DNA of 48,518 nt from Porticoccus sp041581635 (GTDB taxonomy: Bacteria > Pseudomonadota > Gammaproteobacteria > Pseudomonadales > Porticoccaceae), in NCBI GenBank assembly GCA_041581635.1, contig JBFICW010000019.1, forward strand, positions 1 to 48,518. The letters are read 5' to 3'. Position numbers and translations under genes: made by a program. Under the pieces are notes generated by a model. The model did not search any database, was not told the DNA's origin, and saw nothing but the letters and a program-made list of their open reading frames with translations. The first letter of the stretch is position 1. Each line of letters starts with the position of its first letter. Shown in pieces: positions 8,931 to 18,891 of the stretch.

Positions 8931-9620
8931 TTAAGCGCGCTTTTGGCGAACAATCTGATAATTGCGTAGCAAATATTTTACCGGCGCGGCCAAACCGCTA
9001 ATGATATGAACTAGACGGGTAAAAGGGAAGATCAAGAACAAAGTCATTCCCAAAAATACGTGTAGCTTATACACCAAACCGACTGAAGCAATTGACGCAG
9101 CAGCCTCCATCGGACGGAAAAGTACAATTGACTGGGCCCAATCCGCCAACATCACCATCACTGATCCATCCATATGATGACTTGAGGCGAAGATAGTGCT
9201 CAGCCCAAGTATCAGCTGTATGTAAAGTAAGATAAGCACCAAATTGTCGGAGAAGCTGCTGCTCGCCTTAACTCTTTCATCCGTAAAGCGACGATAGATC
9301 AGCATAGTCATGCCGACAAAACACAGCGCACCAAACACCCCGCCAGACACCATTGCCAACAACTGCTTGTTAGGTGTGGAAATAACATGGTGGTAAATAA
9401 CCTCAGGGGTCAGCAAACCAACAAAGTGGCCAGCCAGGACAAATAACACCCCCACGTGGAAGGCGTTACTGGCTATGCGCATGCCCTTAGTCCGTAAAAC
9501 CTGGCTGGAACCCGCCTTCCAGGAATACTGCTCACGATCGTAACGAACCCAGCAGCCGACCAAACAGACTATAGCTGCCACATAAGGGTACAGGCCAAAT
9601 AAGATAGTATTACTATTCAT
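8931..9620 (-). CDS. narI: Respiratory nitrate reductase gamma subunit (cytochrome b)
   Basis: 229-residue membrane anchor that takes electrons from ubiquinol and passes them to NarH. Five membrane segments are visible. The histidines that ligate the two b hemes in E. coli NarI (56, 66, 187, 205) have counterparts here at 55 and 65 (AFHVGVLFVLAGHF) and at 187 and 205 (YKLHVF and RLVHIIS). Last core gene of narK1K2GHJI, 21 bp after narJ, with a good GGAG-like site before the ATG. Confidence 0.96.
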   Translation of the reverse strand: MNSNTILFGLYPYVAAIVCLVGCWVRYDREQYSWKAGSSQVLRTKGMRIASNAFHVGVLFVLAGHFVGLLTPEVIYHHVISTPNKQLLAMVSGGVFGALCFVGMTMLIYRRFTDERVKASSSFSDNLVLILLYIQLILGLSTIFASSHHMDGSVMVMLADWAQSIVLFRPMEAAASIASVGLVYKLHVFLGMTLFLIFPFTRLVHIISGLAAPVKYLLRNYQIVRQKRA

Positions 9621-9641
9621 GGATCACTCCTTAAATTTGCC

Positions 9642-10343
9642 TTAATTTGCCCAGCGAACCGCTACGGCTTCATTGGCTGATTTTTTAGGTGGTACCGGTG
9701 TTGAAGATGAACAACCGCTGCCAAGGGCATCGCCAGCACCAAAGGTGACAGCTTCTTCCTCCCAGATTTTGTCCAACTCTTCGGGGGTATCATCCCGTTT
9801 TTCACCAGCCACTTTTTCGCGCAATTCACTGATATCGACATTAACGCCACTGATCATCAGTAGCGAATCAAACAGTGCAGCATAGGCTGACTCACGCTCC
9901 TGTAGGCGAGCACTGAGCACACCGAGAATATGACTGATATCAGACAAACCCTCTCGCACTTCAAGGTCCGGGCGATGTGCCAGAAACTCCAGGTGTAGAG
10001 GAATATGATCAGGCAGCTCCCGAGCATTGATATTGAATCCATGCGCCTCATAAATACTCAGCAAATCGACCATTGCCTGACCACGATCGCGGGACTCACC
10101 ATGTACGTGTTCAAACAGCAACAGAGACAGTGAGCGACCACGGTCAAATAGTCCCGTGTAGGCTTCCTGAGCGTCCAGTAGATCACCGTCATAAATTTCA
10201 TGGAGCAGGTGAACCAACTGTTGGCGCATATCGGGAGAAATCTCCCGCGCACTATTGATAACAGCCTCAATGCCCGAGACCTGGGCCTGAAGTTCAGCCC
10301 TGGGGTAGTCCATCAGTCGAGAAATTACCTTAATAATATCCAT
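9642..10343 (-). CDS. narJ: Nitrate reductase molybdenum cofactor assembly chaperone
   Basis: A dedicated cytoplasmic chaperone that holds apo-NarG for cofactor insertion and is not part of the final enzyme. 233 residues from the ATG at 10343. That start has GGGAGGAA at good spacing, lies 4 bp after the narH stop, and begins the family sequence MDIIKVISRLMDYP. The conserved LLLFEHVHGESRDRGQAM and LPDHIPLHLEFLA segments are present. The C-terminal ~40 residues are low in conserved features and include SGCSSSTPVPPKK. Confidence 0.95.
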   Translation of the reverse strand: MDIIKVISRLMDYPRAELQAQVSGIEAVINSAREISPDMRQQLVHLLHEIYDGDLLDAQEAYTGLFDRGRSLSLLLFEHVHGESRDRGQAMVDLLSIYEAHGFNINARELPDHIPLHLEFLAHRPDLEVREGLSDISHILGVLSARLQERESAYAALFDSLLMISGVNVDISELREKVAGEKRDDTPEELDKIWEEEAVTFGAGDALGSGCSSSTPVPPKKSANEAVAVRWAN

Positions 10344-10347
10344 TAGA

Positions 10348-11889
10348 CTATTCCTCCCAAACCTGAACGGTGTCAATCACATCCCTACGAGTGGTTTTCT
10401 TGGTACCAAACAAGTTGATATCCGATTCACCCGTGGAACAACCATTACCAAAGGAGAAGCCACAGCCGCCACGCTCTGCAAAGGCTTCCGACATTGCCTC
10501 TTCGCGGTGAGCGGTAGGAATCACGTAGCGATCTTCATAGTTGGCAATCGCCAGATAGCGGTACATATCCTCTACCTGAAGTTCACTCAAACCAACCTCT
10601 TCCAGCACCTGTAAATCCTGCGTGCTGTCCACAATTTGTGAACGCTTATAGGCACGCATGGCTAACAGTCGCTTGAGTGCCAACTTGACGGGCTCTTCAT
10701 CTCCCGCGGTAAGCAAATTCGCCAGATATTGCACGGGAATACGCAGTGAATCCACGTCCGGGATAATACCGTTCATGCCCATATGACCCGCATCGACAGC
10801 GGACTGGATTGGTGACAGCGGTGGCACATACCAAACCATCGGAAGAGTGCGATACTCTGGGTGCAACGGCAGTGCCAGCTGCCAATCCACCGCCAGCTTG
10901 TACACGGGCGATTGTTGAGCGGCCGTAATCGTTGAGTCTGGAATGCCGTCTTTTCTCGCCTGTGCAATAACTGCTGGATCATTCGGATCGAGAAAAATCT
11001 CCAGTTGCTTCTTATACAGATCCTTCTCATTTTCAGTACTGGCCACTTCCTGAATTTTATCGGCGTCATACAGCAGCACACCCAGGTAACGAATTCGGCC
11101 CACACAGGTTTCAGAACAAACGGTTGGCTGACCCGATTCAATTCGGGGATAACAGAAGATACATTTTTCTGATTTGCCGGATTTCCAGTTAAAGTAGATT
11201 TTCTTGTAAGGGCAACCGGATACACACATTCGCCAGCCACGACACTTCTCCTGATCGATCAGTACGATGCCATCCTCTTCTCGCTTGTAAATCGCACCTG
11301 AAGGACAGGATGCTGCACAAGTCGGGTTGAGGCAGTGTTCACACAATCGTGGCAGATACATCATGAAGGTGTTTTCGAATTCGCCGTACATTTCCTTCTG
11401 CATATTATCGAAGTTTTTATCGACGCTACGCTTTTCGAATTCAGTTCCGAGAATCTCTTCCCAGTTTGGACCCCATTCGATTTTCTGCATTCGCTTGCCA
11501 GATATCAGCGAGCGTGGACGAGCTGTTGGCTGATGCTCAGACAATGGCGCGGTGTGCAGGTGCTGATAGTCAAAATCAAACGGTTCATAGTAATCGTCGA
11601 TCTGAGGTAAATCAGGGTTGGAGAAAATGTTTGCCAACACCCGGAATTTTCCACCGATCTTAGGATTGATAGAACCATCTTTATTGCGAACCCAACCACC
11701 ATTCCATTTGTTCTGGTTTTCCCATTCTTTCGGGTAACCAATGCCTGGTTTGGTTTCAACGTTGTTGAACCAGGCATACTCCATGCCTTCGCGAGAGGTC
11801 CACACATTTTTACAAGTAATAGAGCAGGTGTGGCAACCAATACACTTGTCGAGGTTCAGCACCATGCCAACTTGAGAACGTATTTTCAT
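10348..11889 (-). CDS. narH: Respiratory nitrate reductase beta subunit (iron-sulfur)
   Basis: 513 residues, full NarH length. It carries electrons from NarI heme to NarG through four iron-sulfur clusters. Cysteine groups seen: CIGCHTCSITCKNVW near residue 16; CEHCLNPTCAASCP; CRGWRMCVSGCPYKK, whose Trp in place of a Cys marks the 3Fe-4S site; and CIFCYPRI plus TVCSETCVGRIRYLG. Starts 12 bp downstream of narG with ATG at 11889. The C-terminal tail carries an extra CGFSFGNGC segment. Confidence 0.97.
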   Translation of the reverse strand: MKIRSQVGMVLNLDKCIGCHTCSITCKNVWTSREGMEYAWFNNVETKPGIGYPKEWENQNKWNGGWVRNKDGSINPKIGGKFRVLANIFSNPDLPQIDDYYEPFDFDYQHLHTAPLSEHQPTARPRSLISGKRMQKIEWGPNWEEILGTEFEKRSVDKNFDNMQKEMYGEFENTFMMYLPRLCEHCLNPTCAASCPSGAIYKREEDGIVLIDQEKCRGWRMCVSGCPYKKIYFNWKSGKSEKCIFCYPRIESGQPTVCSETCVGRIRYLGVLLYDADKIQEVASTENEKDLYKKQLEIFLDPNDPAVIAQARKDGIPDSTITAAQQSPVYKLAVDWQLALPLHPEYRTLPMVWYVPPLSPIQSAVDAGHMGMNGIIPDVDSLRIPVQYLANLLTAGDEEPVKLALKRLLAMRAYKRSQIVDSTQDLQVLEEVGLSELQVEDMYRYLAIANYEDRYVIPTAHREEAMSEAFAERGGCGFSFGNGCSTGESDINLFGTKKTTRRDVIDTVQVWEE

Positions 11890-11901
11890 TGCGCTGTCTC
11901 C

Positions 11902-14900
11902 TTAAACTTCTGTTGGAAGTGGTTGAGGAAGGCCATCACCGGTCTCGTTATCGAGCCAATCAACCTTGTCCATTTTGCGAACCACAACCATCTCGTCACG
12001 GTTACAACCTACAGTACCGTAGTAGTTGAAGCCGTAAGATTGCTGGGCGTAACCGCCAATCATATGAGTAGGTTTCATCACAATCCGGGTCACCGAGTTG
12101 TGGTGACCACCACGGGTACCTGTGGTCTCGCTACCCGGAACGTTCACAATGCGCTCTTGAGCGTGATACATCATCACCATGCCCTCTTTCACCCGCTGGC
12201 TAACCACCGCACGGCAGGCGATAGCACCGTTCACATTGAACACTTCTACCCAGTCGTTATCTTCGATATCGGCTTTCTTCGCATCAATTTCACTCAGCCA
12301 GATAATCGGGCCACCGCGAGACAAGGTGAGCATCAACAGGTTGTCAGAATAGGTACTGTGAATGCCCCATTTTTGGTGAGGGGTAATCCAGTTCAGCACA
12401 ATCTCTTTATTACCGTTGGACATCTTGTCCTTCACCAGATCAATGGTGTTGGTATGAATGGGTGGACGGTACGAAATTAACTGCTCGCCAAAAGCCTCCA
12501 TCCATTTGTGATCCTGGTAGAACTGCTGACGACCGGTAATCGTGCGCCAGGGGATCAACTCGTGGACGTTGGTGTAACAAGCGTTATAGCTCACATGCTC
12601 ATCTTCCAGACCAGACCAAGTGGGCGAAGAGATAATCTTGCGCGGCTGCGCCTGAATATCGCGGAAACGAATTTTCTCTTCGTGCTTCGGCTCGGCCAAA
12701 TGCTTGTGATCACGACCGGTAATCTGTCCCAGTGCATCCCAGGCTTTTACGGCAACGTTACCGTTGGTTTCTGGCGCAAGGCTCAGTACCATTTCGGCCG
12801 CATCAATGGCTGATTCAATACGTGGCTGACCTTTACTAATACCTTCTTCCGTCACGGTGTAGTTAAGCTCACGTAGCAGCGTCACTTCATCGTCGGTGTT
12901 CCAACCAATACCCTTGCCGCCATTACCCAGTTTTTCCAGCAATGGCCCCACAGAAGTAAACTTCTTATAGGTGTTGGGGTAGTCCCGTTCGACCACCATC
13001 ATATTGGGTGCCGTTTCACCGGGGATCAGATCACATTCACCATATTTCCAATCCTTCACGTCGAAAGGCTGAGCCAGTTCTCCGGGGGTGTCGTGAAGCA
13101 TGGGAACGGTCACCAGATCTTTCTCAACACCTAAGTTGTCGTTAAAGCTGGCGATCTCAGAGAACTTCTTGGCGATACCTTTATAGATATCCCAGTCAGA
13201 ACGAGCCTCCCAAGCAGGGTCGGCCGCTTTCGACAGCGGGTGAATAAAGGGGTGCATATCCGAGGTATTGAGATCGTCTTTCTCATACCAAGTTGCCGTC
13301 GGCAATACGATATCGGAATACATGCAGGTCGATGACATCCGGAAATCCAGAGTAGTCACCAGATCCAACTTACCAGTAGCGCCTTCTTCAACCCACTCTG
13401 CTTCCTGAGGGATGATGCCACCACGCACACCGTTATCTTCATTCATCACGCCATTTTTAGTACCCAGCAGGTACTTGAGCATGTACTCATGGCCTTTACC
13501 GGAAGAACCCAGCAGGTTAGAGCGCCAGATAAACATGTTGCGGGGAAAGTTATCGGGGTTATCCGGCTGCTCTGCAGCAAACTTCAAATTGCCGGACTTA
13601 AGTTCCTGTACCGCATAGTCTTTCGGATCCATGCCCGCCGCCTCTGCATCGCGGGTAATTTGCAGTGGATTCCGATTCAGCTGTGGTGCTGAAGGCAGCC
13701 AGCCCATACGCTCGGCTTTAATGTTGTAGTCGAGCATATGCTCTTGGAACTGTGATTTATCCGCGATGGGCGATAGCACATCGTGCATGCTCACTTTTTC
13801 ATGACGCCACTGAGAACTGTGGTTGTAGAAGAACGATGTGGAGTTCATATGGCGAGGTGGACGACTCCAGTCCAAGCCGAAGGCCAAGGGCAACCAACCT
13901 GTTTGTGGACGCAGTTTTTCCTGTCCCACATAGTGAGCCCAGCCACCACCGCTTTGGCCTATACAGCCACACATGATGAGCATGTTGATCAAGCCACGGT
14001 AATTCATATCCATGTGGTACCAGTGGTTCATTGCGGCACCCACAATCACCATGGATTTACCACGAGTCTTGTCGGCGTTATCAGCAAACTCTCTGGCCAC
14101 CTGAATAATTTTGGCGCGAGGAACACCGGTAATTTTTTCTTGCCAGGCTGGCGTGTAAGCAACCGATTCATCATCAAAGCTGGAGGCCACATGCTCGCCA
14201 CCCAAACCACGGTCAATACCATAGTTGGCCATCATCAGGTCATAAACTGTAGCGACTTTCGCTTGCGATCCATCCGCCAATGTAACGGTACGGGTGGGCA
14301 CATTGCGCATTTGGATGCTTTCACCAGCTTGTTTGTCCCAGTGATCACTGCCTCCTGCCGCAAAGTAAGGGAAGGCAACCGCTTCAACATCACCGCCATC
14401 GATCAGGGATAACTGCAATTTCACTTCATTGCCGTCTTTGCCCTCACGGGTTTCGATATTCCACTTACCTTTACCTTCACCTTGTTCACCCCAGCGATAA
14501 CCGATTGAGCCATGTGGAGAAACCAACTCACCACTCAATTCATCAAGTGCAATGGTTTTCCAATCAGGGTTGTTTTCTTGACCCAAATTATCAGCCAAAT
14601 CAGAGGCACGCAGGAATCGAGAAGATTTATAACCACCCTCAGTAGGTTCCAGGGTCACCAGATTGGGCATATCCGAATATTGACGCACATATTCAGTGAA
14701 GTAAGCACTTGGGTTATCGAGGTGGAATTCCTTCAGAATCACATGGCCAAAGGCCATGGCGACTGCGGCATCTGTACCCTGTTTTGGGTTTAGCCACATA
14801 TCAGAAAGTTTGGCGGCTTCACTGTAGTCGGGTGTAATGACCACGCCTTTAGCACCCTTGTAGCGAACCTCAGTAAAAAAGTGAGCATCAGGGGTACGGG

Positions 14901-15681
14901 TTTGGGGCACATTGGAGCCCCACAAAATAAGGTAGTTCGAGTTATACCAATCGGCAGACTCAGGTACATCCGTCTGCTCACCCCAGACCATCGGTGAGGC
15001 CGGCGGCAAGTCACAGTACCAATCATAGAAACTCATGCATACGCCGCCAATTAATGACAGGTAACGAGAGCCTGCGGCATATGAAACCATCGACATAGCA
15101 GGGATTGGTGAGAAGCCAATAATTCGGTCGGGGCCATGTTCTCTCGCCGTATAAACGTTAGCGGCGGCAATAATTTCGTTAACTTCATCCCAGGAGGAAC
15201 GAACAAAACCACCCAGTCCTCGCTTGGACTTATAGGATTCAGCACGGATGGGATCCTCAACAATAAAGGCCCAGGCATCCACGGGATTTTCAAACTGCTT
15301 GCGAGCATCGCGCCACAATTTCAACAATGGCTTGCGTACTTTGGGATACTTAACCCGGTTGGCACTGTAGATATACCAGGAATAACTCGCACCCCTGGGA
15401 CAACCGCGCGGCTCGTGATTCGGTAGATCTGGACGTGTACGAGGATAATCTGTCTGCTGGGTTTCCCAGGTGATTAATCCATTTTTGACATAAATTTTCC
15501 AGCTACAAGAACCCGTACAGTTGACGCCGTGGGTAGAACGTACAATCTTGTCGTGCTGCCAACGTTGGCGGTAGCTATTCTCCCACTCCCGGTTCTCATT
15601 CCGGGTTTCTCCATGACCATCGGCGAAATCGCCAACTTTAGTCTTTTTGAAGAATTGCAAGCTATCGAGAAAATGACTCAT
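11902..15681 (-). CDS. narG: Respiratory nitrate reductase alpha subunit (Mo-bisMGD)
   Basis: Catalytic subunit reducing nitrate to nitrite on the cytoplasmic face of the membrane. I chose ATG at 15681 (1259 aa), where the family sequence MSHFLDSLQFFKK begins. An upstream in-frame start at 15744 would overlap nothing but lacks homology-like sequence. The FS0 cluster ligands HGVNCTGSCSW lie at about residues 50-58, followed by EPRGCPRGAS. The molybdenum-ligand Asp is in YCDLPPASP near residue 221. The N-terminus has no twin-arginine signal, as expected for NarG rather than NapA or an archaeal-type enzyme. Confidence 0.97.
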   Translation of the reverse strand: MSHFLDSLQFFKKTKVGDFADGHGETRNENREWENSYRQRWQHDKIVRSTHGVNCTGSCSWKIYVKNGLITWETQQTDYPRTRPDLPNHEPRGCPRGASYSWYIYSANRVKYPKVRKPLLKLWRDARKQFENPVDAWAFIVEDPIRAESYKSKRGLGGFVRSSWDEVNEIIAAANVYTAREHGPDRIIGFSPIPAMSMVSYAAGSRYLSLIGGVCMSFYDWYCDLPPASPMVWGEQTDVPESADWYNSNYLILWGSNVPQTRTPDAHFFTEVRYKGAKGVVITPDYSEAAKLSDMWLNPKQGTDAAVAMAFGHVILKEFHLDNPSAYFTEYVRQYSDMPNLVTLEPTEGGYKSSRFLRASDLADNLGQENNPDWKTIALDELSGELVSPHGSIGYRWGEQGEGKGKWNIETREGKDGNEVKLQLSLIDGGDVEAVAFPYFAAGGSDHWDKQAGESIQMRNVPTRTVTLADGSQAKVATVYDLMMANYGIDRGLGGEHVASSFDDESVAYTPAWQEKITGVPRAKIIQVAREFADNADKTRGKSMVIVGAAMNHWYHMDMNYRGLINMLIMCGCIGQSGGGWAHYVGQEKLRPQTGWLPLAFGLDWSRPPRHMNSTSFFYNHSSQWRHEKVSMHDVLSPIADKSQFQEHMLDYNIKAERMGWLPSAPQLNRNPLQITRDAEAAGMDPKDYAVQELKSGNLKFAAEQPDNPDNFPRNMFIWRSNLLGSSGKGHEYMLKYLLGTKNGVMNEDNGVRGGIIPQEAEWVEEGATGKLDLVTTLDFRMSSTCMYSDIVLPTATWYEKDDLNTSDMHPFIHPLSKAADPAWEARSDWDIYKGIAKKFSEIASFNDNLGVEKDLVTVPMLHDTPGELAQPFDVKDWKYGECDLIPGETAPNMMVVERDYPNTYKKFTSVGPLLEKLGNGGKGIGWNTDDEVTLLRELNYTVTEEGISKGQPRIESAIDAAEMVLSLAPETNGNVAVKAWDALGQITGRDHKHLAEPKHEEKIRFRDIQAQPRKIISSPTWSGLEDEHVSYNACYTNVHELIPWRTITGRQQFYQDHKWMEAFGEQLISYRPPIHTNTIDLVKDKMSNGNKEIVLNWITPHQKWGIHSTYSDNLLMLTLSRGGPIIWLSEIDAKKADIEDNDWVEVFNVNGAIACRAVVSQRVKEGMVMMYHAQERIVNVPGSETTGTRGGHHNSVTRIVMKPTHMIGGYAQQSYGFNYYGTVGCNRDEMVVVRKMDKVDWLDNETGDGLPQPLPTEV

Positions 15682-15707
15682 GGCTTTACTCTCTCTACTT
15701 AAAATGG

Positions 15708-15732
15708 GCTGATGGGGACGCGCCCCACCAGC
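15708..15732 (-). other. Hairpin in narK2-narG intercistronic gap
   Basis: GCTGATGGGG (15708-15717) pairs with CCCCACCAGC (15723-15732) with one mismatch and a 5-nt loop. It lies in the 68-bp gap between narK2 and narG. There is no T-run, so processing or differential stability of the transporter and enzyme mRNA segments is more likely than termination. Confidence 0.45.
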
Positions 15733-15749
15733 ATTAATGTTCAAATAAA

Positions 15750-17363
15750 TTAAGGGTTGTAAAACTCACCGTCTTTACGCAGGTAGAAGAACCAATTGAT
15801 CAAAATACATACCGCGTAGAAAGAGGCGAAACCGATCAGTGCAACTTCAGGCGTAGTCGCCTTAATTTGCTCACCGAGCACCTTTGGAATGTAGAAGGCA
15901 CCATAGGCGGCAACCGCTGAAGTCCAACCCAATACTGGTCCGGCCTGCTCTTTAGGAAATACCATTGCGATGGTACGGAAGGTAGAACCATTACCAATGC
16001 CGGTAGCCGCAAACAACAACAGGAAGAGCATAAAGAAAGGCAGGAAGAACTGTTCAGGAGTCGCAGAACCGTAGGCTGCCTTCATGTAGTAGGCGACACC
16101 CAAGGCGCTACCGACCATGACAACCGAACAGATCTGAGTAACCAACGCACCACCTACTTTATCGGAGATCCAACCGCCCACTGGACGAATCAATGCACCA
16201 ATAAAAGGACCCATCCAGGCATACATCAGCGCACTGGGGCCGTTGGCATTAACTGTATCGTGGGTCATCACACCATCAACCATTAGGTGCTGGTAACCGA
16301 AAATCACTTTGATCGACAGCGGGAAAGACGCTGCAAAGCCGATAAATGAACCAAAGGTCATGGTGTAAATCACACTCATTACCCAAGTGTGCTTGTTATC
16401 GAAAATCTGGAACTGACGCTGAAGGTTTGGCTTGATCTGCCCTGGAATGAGTTTCAGTGCAAACACCGTGCAGGCAATCACTAACACCAGAACAATTTCT
16501 TTGGGTACACCAAAACCAGAGCCGTTTGCTGCTTCTGGCAACATCAACCACAAACCCATGGCAGCGGTAATAAAACCGATCAGCAGCATCCCTGAAATAG
16601 TGAAGAAACTTCCGATGGGGCTTGGGATATCAGGTGATACTTCCGGAGTACGCAGGTTATTCATACCAAACCAACCGGCAAATGCCAGTGGCACCAGGAA
16701 CAACAACCAGACAAAACCAGCATTTTGAATCCAGGCTTCGGTGCCCACAGGAATCTTGCCAATCAGCGTACCGGAGGTTTGTTGCAGGGTCATAGAGTCA
16801 CCACCCATTGCACCAAACAAACCAAAGGTCATGGCCAGTGGTACCAGAATCTGCATGGTTGTTACACCAAAGTTACCCAAGCCGGCGTTCAAGCCCAATG
16901 CCAATCCCTGCTGCTTCTTGGGAAAGAAGAAACTGATATTGGACATGGAGGAGGCGAAGTTACCGCCACCGAAACCGGAGAGCAATGCCAGGACTTGGAA
17001 TACCCACAGGGGTGTATTCATATCCTGAAGGGCAATACCCGCCCCCACTGCTGGCAACATAAGTAGTGCCGTGGTGAAAAAGATCGTATTCCGACCACCA
17101 CAGAGTCTAATAAAGAAACTGCTCGGTATTCGCAGTGTTGCACCGGTTAAACCCGAGATCGCCATCAGCGTAAACAATTCTGATTTAGCGAAGGGGAAAC
17201 CCAGATTAAGCATCTGAACCGTAATAATGCCCCAATAGAGCCATACGGCAAATCCGCACAACAGGCTTGGGATAGAAATCCATAAATTCCTATTGGCGGT
17301 CTTTTTGCCTTCGGATTCCCAAAACTCGGGATCTTCAACATCCCATTTTTGTAGATCAGCCAT
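15750..17363 (-). CDS. narK2: NarK2-type nitrate/nitrite transporter (MFS)
   Basis: 537 residues, 12 predicted membrane helices, longer than NarK1. The nitrate-signature regions GFGGGNFASSMSNISFFFP and GIGNGSTFRTIAMVFP are both seen, plus the MFS loop GGWISDKVGGALVTQ. NarK2 proteins exchange nitrate for nitrite and are needed during nitrate respiration. It sits between narK1 and narG, as in Pseudomonas narK1K2GHJI. In Paracoccus the two NarK units are fused; here they are separate genes 28 bp apart. The start has GAGGAA. Confidence 0.93.
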   Translation of the reverse strand: MADLQKWDVEDPEFWESEGKKTANRNLWISIPSLLCGFAVWLYWGIITVQMLNLGFPFAKSELFTLMAISGLTGATLRIPSSFFIRLCGGRNTIFFTTALLMLPAVGAGIALQDMNTPLWVFQVLALLSGFGGGNFASSMSNISFFFPKKQQGLALGLNAGLGNFGVTTMQILVPLAMTFGLFGAMGGDSMTLQQTSGTLIGKIPVGTEAWIQNAGFVWLLFLVPLAFAGWFGMNNLRTPEVSPDIPSPIGSFFTISGMLLIGFITAAMGLWLMLPEAANGSGFGVPKEIVLVLVIACTVFALKLIPGQIKPNLQRQFQIFDNKHTWVMSVIYTMTFGSFIGFAASFPLSIKVIFGYQHLMVDGVMTHDTVNANGPSALMYAWMGPFIGALIRPVGGWISDKVGGALVTQICSVVMVGSALGVAYYMKAAYGSATPEQFFLPFFMLFLLLFAATGIGNGSTFRTIAMVFPKEQAGPVLGWTSAVAAYGAFYIPKVLGEQIKATTPEVALIGFASFYAVCILINWFFYLRKDGEFYNP

Positions 17364-17391
17364 AGCAGTTATTCCTCGTTTAATTACGATG

Positions 17392-18663
17392 TTATAAAGT
17401 TAAAAAATCATCGGCCCGGGCTTGATGAACCCGCTGCCTGAATTCGTCAAGTTTGATTGCGTAAAACATCAACACCATGCACCCGGCCAATACGCCATAG
17501 AGCAACATGAAGCAGGAGCTACGAATACCTGTCAGATCTGCGGCAATACCAAACAAAATTGGTAGAGAAAAACCACCCAGCGCCCCAATGGCACTCACAG
17601 CACCGCCGACAACGCCCATGTTTTCTGGGTAGTAGTCATAAATAATTCGATAGATACTGGCTTTACCAAATCCCATGGCAAGCCCAACCACAAACGTCAG
17701 CAATACAAACACCCAAAGCGAAATGCGGATATCCAGATATAGATCCCGCTGAATACCATGAATAGTCATGGTGGTCGGCGGATAGGACAGAAAGAACAAG
17801 CAAACAAGGCAGACCCAGAACACCAACCAGTTAATGCGGCGAGCCCCGAAATTATCAGCAAACCAGCCACCGAGTGCACGGATAATGGCTGCGGGCAGGG
17901 TGAACAGTAATGTTACAAAAGAGGCTGTTTTTAAATCCAGGCCGTACTCACCCACATAGTACTGAGGCAACCAAAGTGTTAGCGCCAGAAAACCACCAAA
18001 GACAAAATAGTAATAAAGGCCAAAGCGCCATACCCTCAAATCCTTAAGGGGACGTAGACCATTAAGCAATGATTCACGCTCACCCCTTTGGATACGGTCC
18101 TTGGATGCCGGCCTGGTAAATACCCAGAAAAGAAGTGCCACGACCAATAAGACGACGCCGTAGTAATTAGGCACGGCCTGCCATCCATAATTGATAATGA
18201 TGATGGGTGCGACCAGGTTGGTAACTGCCGCCCCCACATTACCCGCACCAAAGATACCCATAGCGGTACCCTGTACGGAGCGATCAAACCAGCTTGAGAC
18301 ATAACTTACCCCCGTGGCAAAAGCGCCACCGGAGATACCAAGAACCAATCCAAAAATAAGGAATTGACTAAAGGTTTTGGCGAAAGGCAGAGTAAAAAGC
18401 GACAGCGCCACAATGATCGTTTGCAAGAAGAAAACAATACGTCCACCAAAACGCTCTGCCAATACACCGCAAATAAGACTGGCAAAAGCACCGGAAAGAA
18501 TTGGCGTCCCAAGCAATACACCAAATGCTGTATCACTTAAATTAAGATCGGCACGTATCTGAAGACCAAGAATGGAAAATAGCGTCCAGGCGGCGAAATT
18601 GGCAGAGAAAGCTACCGTACAAACGCCGAGGCCATACCATTTGTGATCATTTATTGCAGTCAT
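17392..18663 (-). CDS. narK1: NarK1-type nitrate/proton symporter (MFS)
   Basis: 423-residue, 12-helix MFS protein and first gene of the nar operon. Early helices include AAWTLFSILGLQIRADLNLS, followed by the MFS motif GVLAERFGGRIVFF. A nitrate-signature-like GISGGAFATGVSYVSSWF lies in the first half and GFGKASIYRIIYDYYPENMG in the second. NarK1 members import nitrate with protons and help start nitrate respiration. Promoter signals upstream are an Anr/FNR box and a NarL site. The ATG is at 18661-18663, about 25 nt from the transcription start predicted from the Anr box. Confidence 0.92.
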   Translation of the reverse strand: MTAINDHKWYGLGVCTVAFSANFAAWTLFSILGLQIRADLNLSDTAFGVLLGTPILSGAFASLICGVLAERFGGRIVFFLQTIIVALSLFTLPFAKTFSQFLIFGLVLGISGGAFATGVSYVSSWFDRSVQGTAMGIFGAGNVGAAVTNLVAPIIIINYGWQAVPNYYGVVLLVVALLFWVFTRPASKDRIQRGERESLLNGLRPLKDLRVWRFGLYYYFVFGGFLALTLWLPQYYVGEYGLDLKTASFVTLLFTLPAAIIRALGGWFADNFGARRINWLVFWVCLVCLFFLSYPPTTMTIHGIQRDLYLDIRISLWVFVLLTFVVGLAMGFGKASIYRIIYDYYPENMGVVGGAVSAIGALGGFSLPILFGIAADLTGIRSSCFMLLYGVLAGCMVLMFYAIKLDEFRQRVHQARADDFLTL

Positions 18664-18722
18664 AGGACTTTAATTGGTTCAATGATGAGGGTTGAATGTA
18701 GTAATAGGTGAAGAAAGGGAAC

Positions 18723-18736
18723 ATGACCTGCATCAA
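18723..18736. promoter_or_regulatory. Anr/FNR-type box for the narK1 operon
   Basis: ATGAC-CTGC-ATCAA matches the FNR/Anr consensus TTGAT-N4-ATCAA at 8 of 10 positions. If centred at -41.5 it puts transcription start near 18688. The reverse complement of 18695-18700, TACATT, then falls at the -10 position. Confidence 0.65.
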
Positions 18737-18774
18737 TTCCTTCATTGCGGACTGAAGTGGATATACCCGACTAC

Positions 18775-18790
18775 TACCACCAAAGTGGTA
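18775..18790. promoter_or_regulatory. NarL 7-2-7 site between narK1 and narX
   Basis: TACCACC-AA-AGTGGTA: two inverted heptamers 2 bp apart, matching the NarL heptamer TACYNMT at 6/7 and 7/7. It is embedded in a longer palindrome, TACTACCAC (18772-18780) and GTGGTAGTA (18785-18793). Its centre is 53 bp from the centre of the Anr box. Confidence 0.65.
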
Positions 18791-18891
18791 GTATAAAAAA
18801 TACAAATATCTCCTATAAACAGTGGGTTATATTTTTTTCTAGAAAGTTATAGCGACATACCTATATACACAGGTATTTGGTGGTAAACACA

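Noticed and set aside
11830..12480. Long plus-strand open frames across narG and narH
   Set aside because: They mirror conserved minus-strand coding sequence of narG/narH and have no start signals or family patterns of their own.
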